From CAZNTZ01 sp964576135 (GTDB taxonomy: Bacteria; Pseudomonadota; Alphaproteobacteria; Rs-D84): a stretch of 64,000 nt of DNA. Within the stretch, counting starts at the first letter, position 1. Each line of letters begins with the position of its first letter. A program made the translations under genes and the position numbers. Positions 43,523 through 52,187 of this stretch are shown here, one piece after another. The DNA is taken from positions 23,420-87,419 of the forward strand of contig CAZNTZ010000001.1 of NCBI GenBank assembly GCA_964576135.1, written 5' to 3'. The notes below the pieces were generated by a model that was not told the origin of the DNA, did no database searches, and saw nothing but the letters and a program-made list of their open reading frames with translations.

Positions 43523-45706
43523 TTACATATTCACATCTTCGCAAGATTCTATTTCTTGACAGAAAGTTTGCTTACCACCTGTGAATAATCCACCAATTGC
43601 GCCTGCAACACCGCCGATCAGACTGCCCCAACCTGGCAAAGCAGCTGTACCCATCGCTGCACCACCGGCTGCCATTTTTGCGGCAGATGCTGCTTTTGAT
43701 TCGCCACCTTGTTCACAAACTTTTTGAACACGACAAATATGACAATTACGAAGCGATGGTTCAAATGAAACAGATGTTACCCAAACGCCCGGATTGTTTC
43801 CACCGCGATCACCTTTGTTTGAATCTTTTTCTGACGCAAATAAATCATCACAAGCAGCACGTGCTGATTCTACATCTTCTTGTTTTGCAAGCTCTGCTTT
43901 GCGCGACACATATGCACGTTCGGCACGTTTTTCAGCATTAAATTTTGCCAATGTTTTCGCAGTATTAAATATACTTACACCCAATTTATTTCTGCCAGAT
44001 GGCTTATTTGTATCACTGCATGCAGCAACCGTTTGGTCTTTTTCAAACTGAACAAAAAATTCATCAACTGCGGCATCTGCATTTGTGCGCCAATCAACCT
44101 TGTCTGTTGATTTTTTCATTGCAGCAATTTGACCGTCTGCCGGCAAACATGCCATATCTGTACCACAAACACGACCCAAAGCTTCTGCAAAATGATTAAC
44201 ACAACCAACCATCATTTGGTAATTCATCTGGAGCAATGCTGCAGAAACAATAACATCAAATTGATTTTGTCCACGGCAAGATGGAAACATATTTTGTGGG
44301 CACATTGCAATAATGTCTTTAGAGCTTTTACCAACACATTCAGCTTTGTCGTAATTTACACCACATTTATCTTGTAAACATTTATCCACATCGTTCTGGC
44401 AGAATTGAATTCTTAAAAACCCAAGTCTGTCACCAACAGAATTTTTAATTCCTGGAACCATTGATTCACACTCTTCAATCACAGGACAAATTCCTGACGC
44501 AATATTAACATTATCAAGACATTGTGAATTTGTGTCCGTTGAACATGAATTTTCTAAACAATCTTGTATACGTGCAAAGCAAGTTCCACGACGATTCTGA
44601 TCTGCGAATTTTGCAGCATTTTCTAAAACCAGTTTCGATTCGTCTTGCCAATCTTTCTTAACATAGTCGCGCACAGCCATACATTGATCCAAAACATTAT
44701 CACACGCATTGCCGCGTCTTGCCAATAAATCAGTATCAAGGCAATTTTCAAAATTCGCGCCACAACCACCTTTATCTGCAACACAAGATTTATAAGCGAT
44801 CAAACATTCACCACGATTATATTTATTAGTAGTATCAAGCATCGCAAGACGTGCTTCACGCACAGCTTTTTCTGCGGCTGTCTTATTATCGCTTGCTATT
44901 TTTTTCTGATCATCAAGGAATGTGCTGAAAGTTTTGCAATCGCTTGTAACCTCACGACTATAAAGTAATTCTTCCATATTAGCGTCAGATCCACATGCTG
45001 TCAGACGATCTTTACATGATTCCGCAGCCATATTATAAAGGTTTGTACCAATATACATATCCGAATCGAGACTTTCTCCATTATCAGAACTGCCGCCGCC
45101 AACCCAATCAGCCAAACTCATTCCGGTGACTTTGGATTGTGCCTTGGCTTTATCACTTGTTCCAAAAACTAAATTTGCTTTGGCCCCAAGTTTTTCACGT
45201 TCAACACCTTCGGTATAAAGTTTATCAGCAGATGATTGAATATCGCTGATTTCTTTAATTCTTGATTTTGATTGAATAATATTGTCAGAACAAGCGCAAC
45301 GGGCACCTTCGGAATCATCAAGCAAACAAAATTGATCCATACAACTGCGATAAGCATCGCGGCAACCCCCACCCGTTGTTGTACCAGATTGTGTTGTTTG
45401 TGTATTTATTGTTGTTCCTGTCGCAGTGGACACAGATGCAATTACCCCAGGCTGTGCAGTTGTCGTTGTTACAGAACCTTCGACAGTACCATCAGGCAAA
45501 GTACATTTTCCCGCAACCACAACTGAATTAGAATTTTTGCATGCAGGCGCAGATGGAACACCGCCAGCGGCACGGGTTGATGCCTGCGAAATTCGAAGCC
45601 CTACACGACTTGAATCAATTGCGTCAGCGCGACTTGCCGCATTTGCAGAAGATATATAAAACAAACTGACCAGCGTAAATAACGCCGCAAAGAATTTCTT
45701 TGTCAT
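43523..45706 (-). CDS. Large Cys-rich exported protein, CMD[QN]FC family, paralogue 2
   Basis: A 727-residue protein with signal peptide (cleaved near SANAA, residue 24) and AGGATAGGTGGG before the ATG. A Thr/Gly-rich linker precedes CRDAYRSCMDQFC and CACS (about 115-140). Further blocks match paralogue 1: ACGSDANMEELLYSREVTSDC, CLIAYKSC-x6-CGANFENCLD, ACDNVLDQCMAVRDYV, TCFARIQDC, CQNDVDKC...CGVNYDKAECVG, RNCHICRVQKVC and the terminus ESCEDVNM. A Gly/Ala-rich segment near 690-710 (GWGSLIGGVAGAIGGLF) is hydrophobic enough to insert in a membrane. It is the first gene of the pair. Confidence 0.85.
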   Translation of the reverse strand: MTKKFFAALFTLVSLFYISSANAASRADAIDSSRVGLRISQASTRAAGGVPSAPACKNSNSVVVAGKCTLPDGTVEGSVTTTTAQPGVIASVSTATGTTINTQTTQSGTTTGGGCRDAYRSCMDQFCLLDDSEGARCACSDNIIQSKSRIKEISDIQSSADKLYTEGVEREKLGAKANLVFGTSDKAKAQSKVTGMSLADWVGGGSSDNGESLDSDMYIGTNLYNMAAESCKDRLTACGSDANMEELLYSREVTSDCKTFSTFLDDQKKIASDNKTAAEKAVREARLAMLDTTNKYNRGECLIAYKSCVADKGGCGANFENCLDTDLLARRGNACDNVLDQCMAVRDYVKKDWQDESKLVLENAAKFADQNRRGTCFARIQDCLENSCSTDTNSQCLDNVNIASGICPVIEECESMVPGIKNSVGDRLGFLRIQFCQNDVDKCLQDKCGVNYDKAECVGKSSKDIIAMCPQNMFPSCRGQNQFDVIVSAALLQMNYQMMVGCVNHFAEALGRVCGTDMACLPADGQIAAMKKSTDKVDWRTNADAAVDEFFVQFEKDQTVAACSDTNKPSGRNKLGVSIFNTAKTLAKFNAEKRAERAYVSRKAELAKQEDVESARAACDDLFASEKDSNKGDRGGNNPGVWVTSVSFEPSLRNCHICRVQKVCEQGGESKAASAAKMAAGGAAMGTAALPGWGSLIGGVAGAIGGLFTGGKQTFCQEIESCEDVNM

Positions 45707-45811
45707 CCCACCTATCCTGTATACTTATTATTTATTTTATCAAAGTTTTCAAAATTGGGCAACGATAAAATTCACCCCCAAAGCGGAATAAACCTGATTT
45801 CTAAAAAATTC

Positions 45812-45840
45812 TTGCATTTAACTAATTTTGCCGGTATAGT
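45812..45840 (+). promoter_or_regulatory. tRNA-Arg promoter with TTGC-type -35
   Basis: TTGCAT (45812-45817), 17 nt, TATAGT (45835-45840), 11 nt before the tRNA 5' end. secG, 26 nt after the tRNA, may use the same promoter. Confidence 0.6.
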
Positions 45841-45851
45841 TTCCCAGCATT

Positions 45852-45928
45852 GCACCCATAGCACAATTGGATAATGCGTCTGACTACGGATCAGAAGATT
45901 AGGGGTTCGAGTCCTCTTGGGTGCGCCA
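45852..45928 (+). tRNA. tRNA-Arg (ACG)
   Basis: A 77-nt cloverleaf. The acceptor GCACCCA pairs with TGGGTGC, the anticodon loop CTACGGA has anticodon ACG (A34 read as inosine), the T-arm is AGGGGTTCGAGTCCTCT and GCCA is at the 3' end. Confidence 0.96.
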
Positions 45929-45954
45929 AAATTACATCAAAGGATTATTTTCAA

Positions 45955-46287
45955 ATGTTTTCTGTATTGCTTGTTCTTTTGATAATCGTATCTGTAATAA
46001 TGATCGGTGTCATTTTAATTCAAAAATCCGAAGGTTCTGGCATATCTGGTCAATCCGCGGCATCTATGTTTGGTGGTGCTTTGACCGGCGCTTCGGCTGG
46101 AAACTTTTTAACAAAGACAACTGCATGGCTCGCAACTATATTTTTTGTTTTATGTGCTGCGCTGGCATTGATTGTTTCAAACGATAGCAAACACGCACGT
46201 CAATCAGAATTACGTTCTGAATTGGTTGCCCCAGAACAGACACAACCTGCCCCAGTTGAACAACCAATACAAATCCCAGAAAATTAA
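45955..46287 (+). CDS. secG: Preprotein translocase subunit SecG
   Basis: A 110-residue SecG with two transmembrane helices (FSVLLVLLIIVSVIMIGVILIQKSEGSG at 1-28; FLTKTTAWLATIFFVLCAALALIVS near 52-76) and the linker GISGQSAASMFGGALTGASAGNFLTK. It supports SecYE in protein export. The C-terminal Gln/Pro tail is unremarkable. The start at 45955 follows AAAGGATT. There is no separate promoter, so it probably reads through from tRNA-Arg. It sits among the genes for large Sec substrates, perhaps by chance. Confidence 0.93.
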   Translation: MFSVLLVLLIIVSVIMIGVILIQKSEGSGISGQSAASMFGGALTGASAGNFLTKTTAWLATIFFVLCAALALIVSNDSKHARQSELRSELVAPEQTQPAPVEQPIQIPEN

Positions 46288-46305
46288 ATAAAAAATATGA
46301 GATTA

Positions 46306-46336
46306 TAAAAATCCGGCATATTGCCGGATTTTTTAA
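46306..46336. terminator. Bidirectional terminator between secG and infA
   Basis: The palindrome AATCCGGCATATTGCCGGATT (46310-46330) is flanked by A- and T-runs. It is near identical to the gap terminator. Confidence 0.85.
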
Positions 46337-46352
46337 TTCATTATTTTTATTG

Positions 46353-46610
46353 TTATGCTTGTTGTTGACCAGCAGGTCCAGTCAAAGGACGCGCACGTTC
46401 AACAAAATTTATACGACCTTTATCTAAATCATACGGGGTCATTTCTACTTTGACACGATCGTTCACATTTACCCAAATACGTGATTTACGCATTTTCCCT
46501 GAAACTGTGGCCAAAATTTCATGACCGTTTTCAAGTTTTACGCGAAACATTGTATTTGGTAACTTGTCGGTAACAACGCCACTGAAAATTATAATATCAT
46601 CTTTTGCCAT
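46353..46610 (-). CDS. infA: Translation initiation factor IF-1
   Basis: An 85-residue S1-fold protein: [70 protein letters not shown]. This is complete IF-1 with a longer-than-usual C-terminal tail ([15 protein letters not shown]). It blocks the A site during initiation. The Shine-Dalgarno sequence is AAAGGAT. It is a single-gene unit. Confidence 0.97.
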   Translation of the reverse strand: MAKDDIIIFSGVVTDKLPNTMFRVKLENGHEILATVSGKMRKSRIWVNVNDRVKVEMTPYDLDKGRINFVERARPLTGPAGQQQA

Positions 46611-46727
46611 AAAATTTTATCCTTTGATTGACTTTGTTTGATTCTATCGGTGCCGTTCGAGAAAATCAAGAAAAATCATCTTGCACCAAGCACTGATTTT
46701 TTATTATCATTGCACTCGGAAGGATTT

Positions 46728-49034
46728 ATGAAGAAAATTCCATTTGTCTTTTTATTTGCGGTCATACTTATTTCGGCCACAAATGTGCACTCCGCAACAC
46801 GCAGTGATTCAACTGCGGTGACCGTTGCACGCAGCACATCTGTAAATAATATTCAAAAAAATCAAAGAACTCAGAATAATTCAGCACCATCTTTGCGTAA
46901 CCGAAATTCTAATTCTTCAATTTCTGCAACCAGCGCATCAAGAACGACTTCTGCACGTACATCATCAGTTACACAGAATAAAAATCAAAAATCTTCTGCA
47001 AAGACATCTCGAAATGCGACAAAAAATGTTATAACTAATCAACGCTCGGTTTCTTCGGGCAATTCGCATTCACGTGCTGCATCAACCCAGGACACAAATT
47101 CGACACTCGTTCTTGGCGATGGCTATAATGAATGCAGAGATGTATATTTTACATGTATGGATCAATTTTGTGCCAATGCGAATGATACATATCGTCGGTG
47201 TATTTGTTCTTCACGAATTGAAGAGATAAAAAGAAAAGAAAATGCACTTGAAAATACAAAGTCGCAATTGCAAGATTTTTCTGATTTAAATATAGATGTT
47301 ATTTCCAAATCTGGATCCGAAGTTAAAGCAATGGTAACCGCTTCTGAAGGTGAGGAAAAAGCAGCCTCTACAAAAGATACAAGTGAATCTGCACAAACAT
47401 TATCGGGTATCAGTGATATTTTAAGCAAAACCAAAAGTAAAGCTTTGTCAAATGGTGGAACTTTGGATATTGCAGGTGATATAAGTTCTATATGGGGAAC
47501 AACTGACTTGGCCGGGGGCGCAGATTTAGCAAATTTATCCGGGGAAAAATTATATAACCAAGTTAATGCACAATGTATGAATCTGGCATCAACAAGCTGT
47601 CCAAAACAATCAACACTAAATATGGTTGTTGCTGCGTACGGTATGTACATAGAAAACGATTGTAACGCACTTGCAAATAATCTTAAAAAACAAAGTACGA
47701 CTACACAGACTACAATTCGTGAAGTTTCTGCACAAATGCAGGATGAACGTTTGAAAACTTATGATGCACATAATTCTTCATCAATTAATGATTGTATCGC
47801 ACAAGTTCGTAAAGACATAACTACCGAGACTGCATGTGGTACAAACTATGTTCATTGCCTGGATATTACCGGTCAGTACTTAAACATAACCGATGGAAAA
47901 CCTATTTATTCTGAAAACTTTTATCAACTTGAAAATATGACAAGTTTAGACGGCGATGTCCTAACTAATCAAACAAATCATATTTTAGTTGAAACACTTA
48001 ATAAAAAAAGACAATTTGCTGAACGCGGTCTTAATACTTGCAGTGATCTTGCAGATGAAGTTTGGGAAGAATTTTTACGCCAGGCAATTGCTGAAATTTA
48101 CCAAGGACAACAAAATGCTATTCGAACAGTTAAAAATGAATGTATTGATGTTGTAAATTCTTGTTATGACGAACAGTTAAAAAATCTTAAAGACTTCTCT
48201 AATGTCAAAGAACAATTATTACTTGGTCAACGTGTTGAATTATCCGAAGAAATGTGCAAAAACAAACTAGATACCTGCTCTAACCTTTATGGTGGTGGTC
48301 CAAATGGACTCGAAGATTTACTTGCCGCAGCTCAAAATACAAATACCATGCGTATATCTGATAATTGTAAACAAACTTTGCTTGATTACGCGAAAGAATT
48401 ATGCAGCCCACGCGCAAGCGATACAGCGCACGCTTATCCTTACGATTGTCGCGTTTACGAACCTGGTGAATTAATATACGCTAATAATCCATCATGTTAT
48501 GCAAAATTGGTTATTGAAGTCTCTTCAACGGAAGTTTCTTCGCCGACATGCGAAGGTGCTGATGTTCCTAGTGCAACTGTTGGATATATATGTCCATTAA
48601 AATGTTATAAAAATTGTAATACTGGTTATCAATTAAAGGATTCAAGTTGCGCAAATGTATCTACATGCCCATCCGGTCAATGCTGTGTTTGTGTTGTTAA
48701 AACAAATACTGATATTATTACCAATCTTGACCAAGCGTGCGGAACTTATTCAAACAGTTTGTATGCAAAAATTGCAAGATATGCCAAAGATTCATGTATG
48801 CGACCATCAACTGCCACAAGTACAAAAGAATATTTATCAAATGATGTTTTGATGGATGTAAATTCAGTTATGGATTCTATTAAGATTGATATGCAAAAAG
48901 CATTACAATCTGAGTGTGAATCTACACTTTATAATGGCACATGGAGTAACATACCAGACAATAGCGGCTCTACTACAAATACAAATTTCTATAATAATGT
49001 GTCACCTAATAGCGGATGGGGAACATGTAAATAA
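46728..49034 (+). CDS. Large Cys-rich exported protein, CMD[QN]FC family, paralogue 3
   Basis: A 768-residue protein. The start at 46728 has GGAAGGA 5 nt upstream; the signal peptide MKKIPFVFLFAVILISATNVHSA follows. Residues 25-125 form a Ser/Asn/Thr/Arg-rich low-complexity linker. Then ECRDVYFTCMDQFC and CICSSR (about 136-160), QCMNLASTSCPKQ, ACGTNYVHCLDITG, NTCSDLADEVWEEFL, ECIDVVNSC, MCKNKLDTC, and a late Cys-dense part (TCEGADVP...ICPLKCYKNCNTGYQ...CPSGQCCVC) not seen in the other paralogues. The CGTNY module has Asp for its second Cys. It is followed 41 nt later by a smaller Cys-containing exported gene. Confidence 0.85.
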   Translation: MKKIPFVFLFAVILISATNVHSATRSDSTAVTVARSTSVNNIQKNQRTQNNSAPSLRNRNSNSSISATSASRTTSARTSSVTQNKNQKSSAKTSRNATKNVITNQRSVSSGNSHSRAASTQDTNSTLVLGDGYNECRDVYFTCMDQFCANANDTYRRCICSSRIEEIKRKENALENTKSQLQDFSDLNIDVISKSGSEVKAMVTASEGEEKAASTKDTSESAQTLSGISDILSKTKSKALSNGGTLDIAGDISSIWGTTDLAGGADLANLSGEKLYNQVNAQCMNLASTSCPKQSTLNMVVAAYGMYIENDCNALANNLKKQSTTTQTTIREVSAQMQDERLKTYDAHNSSSINDCIAQVRKDITTETACGTNYVHCLDITGQYLNITDGKPIYSENFYQLENMTSLDGDVLTNQTNHILVETLNKKRQFAERGLNTCSDLADEVWEEFLRQAIAEIYQGQQNAIRTVKNECIDVVNSCYDEQLKNLKDFSNVKEQLLLGQRVELSEEMCKNKLDTCSNLYGGGPNGLEDLLAAAQNTNTMRISDNCKQTLLDYAKELCSPRASDTAHAYPYDCRVYEPGELIYANNPSCYAKLVIEVSSTEVSSPTCEGADVPSATVGYICPLKCYKNCNTGYQLKDSSCANVSTCPSGQCCVCVVKTNTDIITNLDQACGTYSNSLYAKIARYAKDSCMRPSTATSTKEYLSNDVLMDVNSVMDSIKIDMQKALQSECESTLYNGTWSNIPDNSGSTTNTNFYNNVSPNSGWGTCK

Positions 49035-49062
49035 ATTTAAGGCAATAACCTTATAAAAATGT

Positions 49063-49068
49063 TATAAT
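49063..49068 (+). promoter_or_regulatory. Leaderless, extended -10 promoter of the gene at 49076
   Basis: TGTTATAATAG: an extended -10 (TGT before TATAAT, 49063-49068), 7 nt before the ATG at 49076, with no good -35 and no Shine-Dalgarno sequence. Confidence 0.5.
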
Positions 49069-49075
49069 AGTTCGA

Positions 49076-49795
49076 ATGAAAAAGATAAATATCGTTCTTA
49101 ATTGTTTCTTATTTGCCACAATTTCATGTGGAGGTGACGCTGTCGCTTTGAACAGTCCCTGGTGGTTACAAACCACAATTTGCCGTGTAAATACTTCACA
49201 ATGTTGGCCATCTGGGGCAGCAATAGATACAGGAATGTGGGATGCAGACGCAAATTGCTGGGGAATGAAAACTGTTTGCGAAGAAGCAACGACAAACGGC
49301 AGCAGTGATGATATGATTTCAAAAACTAAATTACTTGCTGGAACTGGAATAAAATCAGATTTTGATACAAATTCTTTATCAGTAAACAAAGATTGTTGGG
49401 GTGCGCGAAAAACAAGAAACAGCGGTTCCGAAGCATTAGTGGGTTCAAATTATGTCAAAGTTTTTTGTAATGGTGTTTTAGACGATTCGGATGAAACTGT
49501 AAATAACGGTGAAATTATTACATCTGGTTCACAGCCAAACTGTCAAAATCTTGCCTCAAATGGTTATGTAGCCATTTTGAACGGCAGTTGTTATGGAAAA
49601 TATTTCAAACCATCGAATTATTTAATTGAATGTGATGGTGGTGAATTGCCTTCTCGTATAATTGCTCTTAATGGTGCATCGGATCCACAGTACAGAACTT
49701 CAACAACTCCGATAACTGCAAGTGCAGCAACAGATATATTTAATGCTATGCGTGCTGCTTCTAAGGCTCAGAAGAGCAAATACTTTAATAATTAA
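49076..49795 (+). CDS. Cys-containing exported protein beside paralogue 3
   Basis: A 239-residue protein with signal peptide (MKKINIVLNCFLFATISCGGDAVA, cleavage near residue 24). The mature part has ten Cys, spaced in W/N-rich loops: TTICRVNTSQCWP, ANCWGMKTVC, KDCWGARKTR, VFCNGV, NCQNL, GSCYGKYF, IECDGG. The repeated C-W-G pattern (CWGM, CWGA) could be two related modules. It lacks CMD[QN]FC. It has its own predicted leaderless promoter but may also be read from paralogue 3. Function unknown. Confidence 0.75.
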   Translation: MKKINIVLNCFLFATISCGGDAVALNSPWWLQTTICRVNTSQCWPSGAAIDTGMWDADANCWGMKTVCEEATTNGSSDDMISKTKLLAGTGIKSDFDTNSLSVNKDCWGARKTRNSGSEALVGSNYVKVFCNGVLDDSDETVNNGEIITSGSQPNCQNLASNGYVAILNGSCYGKYFKPSNYLIECDGGELPSRIIALNGASDPQYRTSTTPITASAATDIFNAMRAASKAQKSKYFNN

Positions 49796-50632
49796 TTATT
49801 CTGCCAGATTGCCTGCAAATTCAAGAACTCTTTCGACACCGCTCAGATCTTTATATGCTTTAATAAATTTCCAATTGTAAAATATCTGTCGAACTGCTGC
49901 GCCCTGACAAAGTCCAATTTCTAAAAATATTCGCCCAGTTGGTTTTAATAAAACTTGTGCAACACGTTCAATATCATAAAAAGCTCCCAAACCGTCAGCT
50001 CTTGAGTACAGAGAAATTTTCGGATCAAATTTTGCAGCATAATTTACACGCGGATCGCCAATTGGAATATATGGCGGATTAGAAATTATTATGTCGTAAC
50101 TTTTGAATCTGGCGTCATCACTCATATTTTCAAAATTTGCCTGTTTTATTTTTATTCTGGAGCAAAGACCTAAATTTTTGACGTTTTTCCTTGCAACACG
50201 AACTGCACCATAAGAAATATCTATACCTGTACCATGGGTCGAGTTTGGTAAATTCTTGATAATACTGCAAATCAAGCACCCAGTCCCAGTCCCCAGATCA
50301 ATAATTTCCAAATTTTCTGTATTATTTTTGGTTCTTTCTAAGACTGCTTCGACCAAAGTTTCACTGTCCGGACGTGGATCAAGTGTTTGTTTTGACGTAT
50401 AAAAAGGTAATCCGTAAAACCATTTCTGACCAATAATCTTTGCAACGGGCATCCCAAGCTTTAAAGCATGGCCCGCGATAAATATTTTCCAATCTCTTAT
50501 TGGTGTATTTTTTTTGTATTTATTGAAAATATTCTCTGCAACAAGCTTTGCATCCCGTGTTGAATTATGCTTACAATCACGGTTCAAAGACCGTTGTTTT
50601 TTTAATTTTTCAAATGCTTGATTTAATTCCAT
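49796..50632 (-). CDS. prmC: Peptide chain release factor N5-glutamine methyltransferase
   Basis: A 278-residue class I methyltransferase with motif I IIDLGTGTGCLICSI (110-124), IDIS (motif II acidic region) and the diagnostic IIISNPPYIP (NPPY 185-188). It methylates Gln of the GGQ motif in RF1 and RF2. Start 50632 (MELNQAFEKL). A TATAAT ends 6 nt before it, with no Shine-Dalgarno sequence. It is divergent from the M23 peptidase, whose -10 overlaps that of prmC. The usual neighbour prfA is not in the window. Confidence 0.93.
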   Translation of the reverse strand: MELNQAFEKLKKQRSLNRDCKHNSTRDAKLVAENIFNKYKKNTPIRDWKIFIAGHALKLGMPVAKIIGQKWFYGLPFYTSKQTLDPRPDSETLVEAVLERTKNNTENLEIIDLGTGTGCLICSIIKNLPNSTHGTGIDISYGAVRVARKNVKNLGLCSRIKIKQANFENMSDDARFKSYDIIISNPPYIPIGDPRVNYAAKFDPKISLYSRADGLGAFYDIERVAQVLLKPTGRIFLEIGLCQGAAVRQIFYNWKFIKAYKDLSGVERVLEFAGNLAE

Positions 50633-50646
50633 AAAAATATTATACT
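50618..50646 (+). promoter_or_regulatory. Leaderless promoter of the M23 peptidase gene
   Basis: TTGATT (50618-50623), 17 nt, TATACT (50641-50646), then GCCGCCT and the GTG at 50654. The same 7-nt spacer GCCGCCT occurs before nrdR. The prmC -10 (TATAAT, minus strand, 50639-50644) overlaps it. Confidence 0.65.
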
Positions 50647-50653
50647 GCCGCCT

Positions 50654-51904
50654 GTGACTGAAAAGCAAAAAAAAGTTTTTAATCCTAACTCGTGGGCACG
50701 GACAGCAATCTGGTTTGCCATAGTTTTTGCCACCATTGCTGCGGCACTTTTGGTAACGGATAAAAAAACTGGAATTTTATCAATAAATAAATGTGAAACT
50801 TCGCTTGCTGTGCAAAGCGGAGATACACTGTCTAAGTTATTATCTGGCCAGGGTATGAACCCAAACGAAATTTTCCAAATTGATCAATTATTGCGTGCTG
50901 AAAACGTTGCAAGTTTGCGTGCAGCAAGTGACAAATTGGTTGTATCCCGCAAAGCTGATGATGCGCCTGTTAATAAAATTGTGCTTGTGAACGGACCATG
51001 GCGTCAAATAGAACTGTCTTGTAACGAAGATGGAATATGGGGCGCAAAAACAATTGATATTGAACGCGACACAAGAATGGTTCGTAAATCTGGTGAAATT
51101 AAAGATGGTGATTCTTTTTATACTGCTGGCACTCGTGCGGGGATTCCACCTTCTGTTTTGGCAGATGTTTATGATTTGTTATCTTTTGAAATCGACTTTG
51201 AACGTGATATTCGCTCTGGGCAAGAATTTTCTGTTCTTTACGAAGAAAACTATGCATACGGAGAACTTGTTAATAATGGTTCTGTAATTTCGATATCTTT
51301 TGATGCGTTGCGCGGTAATGTAAAAATGTATAGATTTAAAACGGCCGCTGGTAAAATTGGTTACTATGACGAAAATGGAAATGGTGCAATTAAATCTTTG
51401 AAACGTACACCTATAAACAATGCACGTGTCACAAGTTCTTTTGCACTTAACAGAAAACATCCTGTACTAGGATTTACGAGAGCACACAAAGGTGTAGATT
51501 TTCGCGCTGGAACCGGAACACCTATTCCATCAGCGGGTGCAGGTCGCGTTATTGAACGCAAGTTTGGGAATGGATACGGTAACTATATAACTATTCGACA
51601 TAATGGAACTTATTCAACACGTTATGCACATATGTCACGCTTTCAATCGGGTGTTACTGTTGGAACAAATATTCGCCAAGGTCAAATTATTGGGTACGTT
51701 GGATCTACTGGAATTTCAACTGGGCCACATTTACATTATGAAATTTTGATGAATGGCCGACAAGTAAATCCAATGACTGTAAAATTGCCAGCAATTGACA
51801 ATCTAAACCCATCTGATAAGGCAAGATTTATTGCTTTGCGTAAAGATATTGATAACGCAAGTGTTCTGCTGACACAGATGCCAAATATGTTTGTACAAAT
51901 GTAA
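50654..51904 (+). CDS. M23 (LytM) peptidase, membrane-anchored, with OapA/LysM-like domain
   Basis: A 416-residue protein with one N-terminal transmembrane helix (about 15-35). An SVQSGDTLSKLL-type LysM/OapA-like segment (about 48-98) follows, then a middle domain with GDSFYTAGTRAGIPPSVLADVYDLL. The C-terminal M23 domain (about 280-390) carries HKGVDF (zinc His and Asp), YAHM and HLHYE. It should cut peptidoglycan cross-bridges, or act as an activator. The GTG start at 50654 is supported by the -10 spacing. It lies between two Cys-rich family genes. Confidence 0.9.
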   Translation: MTEKQKKVFNPNSWARTAIWFAIVFATIAAALLVTDKKTGILSINKCETSLAVQSGDTLSKLLSGQGMNPNEIFQIDQLLRAENVASLRAASDKLVVSRKADDAPVNKIVLVNGPWRQIELSCNEDGIWGAKTIDIERDTRMVRKSGEIKDGDSFYTAGTRAGIPPSVLADVYDLLSFEIDFERDIRSGQEFSVLYEENYAYGELVNNGSVISISFDALRGNVKMYRFKTAAGKIGYYDENGNGAIKSLKRTPINNARVTSSFALNRKHPVLGFTRAHKGVDFRAGTGTPIPSAGAGRVIERKFGNGYGNYITIRHNGTYSTRYAHMSRFQSGVTVGTNIRQGQIIGYVGSTGISTGPHLHYEILMNGRQVNPMTVKLPAIDNLNPSDKARFIALRKDIDNASVLLTQMPNMFVQM

Positions 51905-52126
51905 AAATTTCTGAATATATTTATACCACTATCACCAATACTACTTTTATTTCTACACCAGTTATTAAATAAAACCATAAATATAAATAACTATGAATGT
52001 ATAAGTTTTTAACTTTAGTAGTTATATTTGAATTACAAAATCAAAAGTTTACTGTCAGAAAACTTTTAACGGTTATGTTTAAATACAAATTTGATTGATG
52101 TTTACAGTTATTTAACAAAATGGTGT
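51905..52126. other. AT-rich intergenic region
   Basis: About 220 bp after the M23 gene, with two weak inverted repeats: AAAAGTTT...AAACTTTT near 52042-52068, and ATAACTA...TAGTTAT near 51987-52026. The first could stop transcription of the M23 gene, but there is no T-tract. I see no gene. Confidence 0.4.
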
Positions 52127-52166
52127 GCAAAAAAAAATATCCCCAAGAAAATATCCTGGGGAATTT
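52127..52166 (-). terminator. Terminator of paralogue 4
   Basis: The hairpin TCCCCA...TGGGGA (52140-52162) with an 11-nt loop is followed on the minus strand by T9. It lies 22 nt after the stop at 52188. Confidence 0.8.
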
Positions 52167-52187
52167 TGTTTACAACTTCTCATTAAA

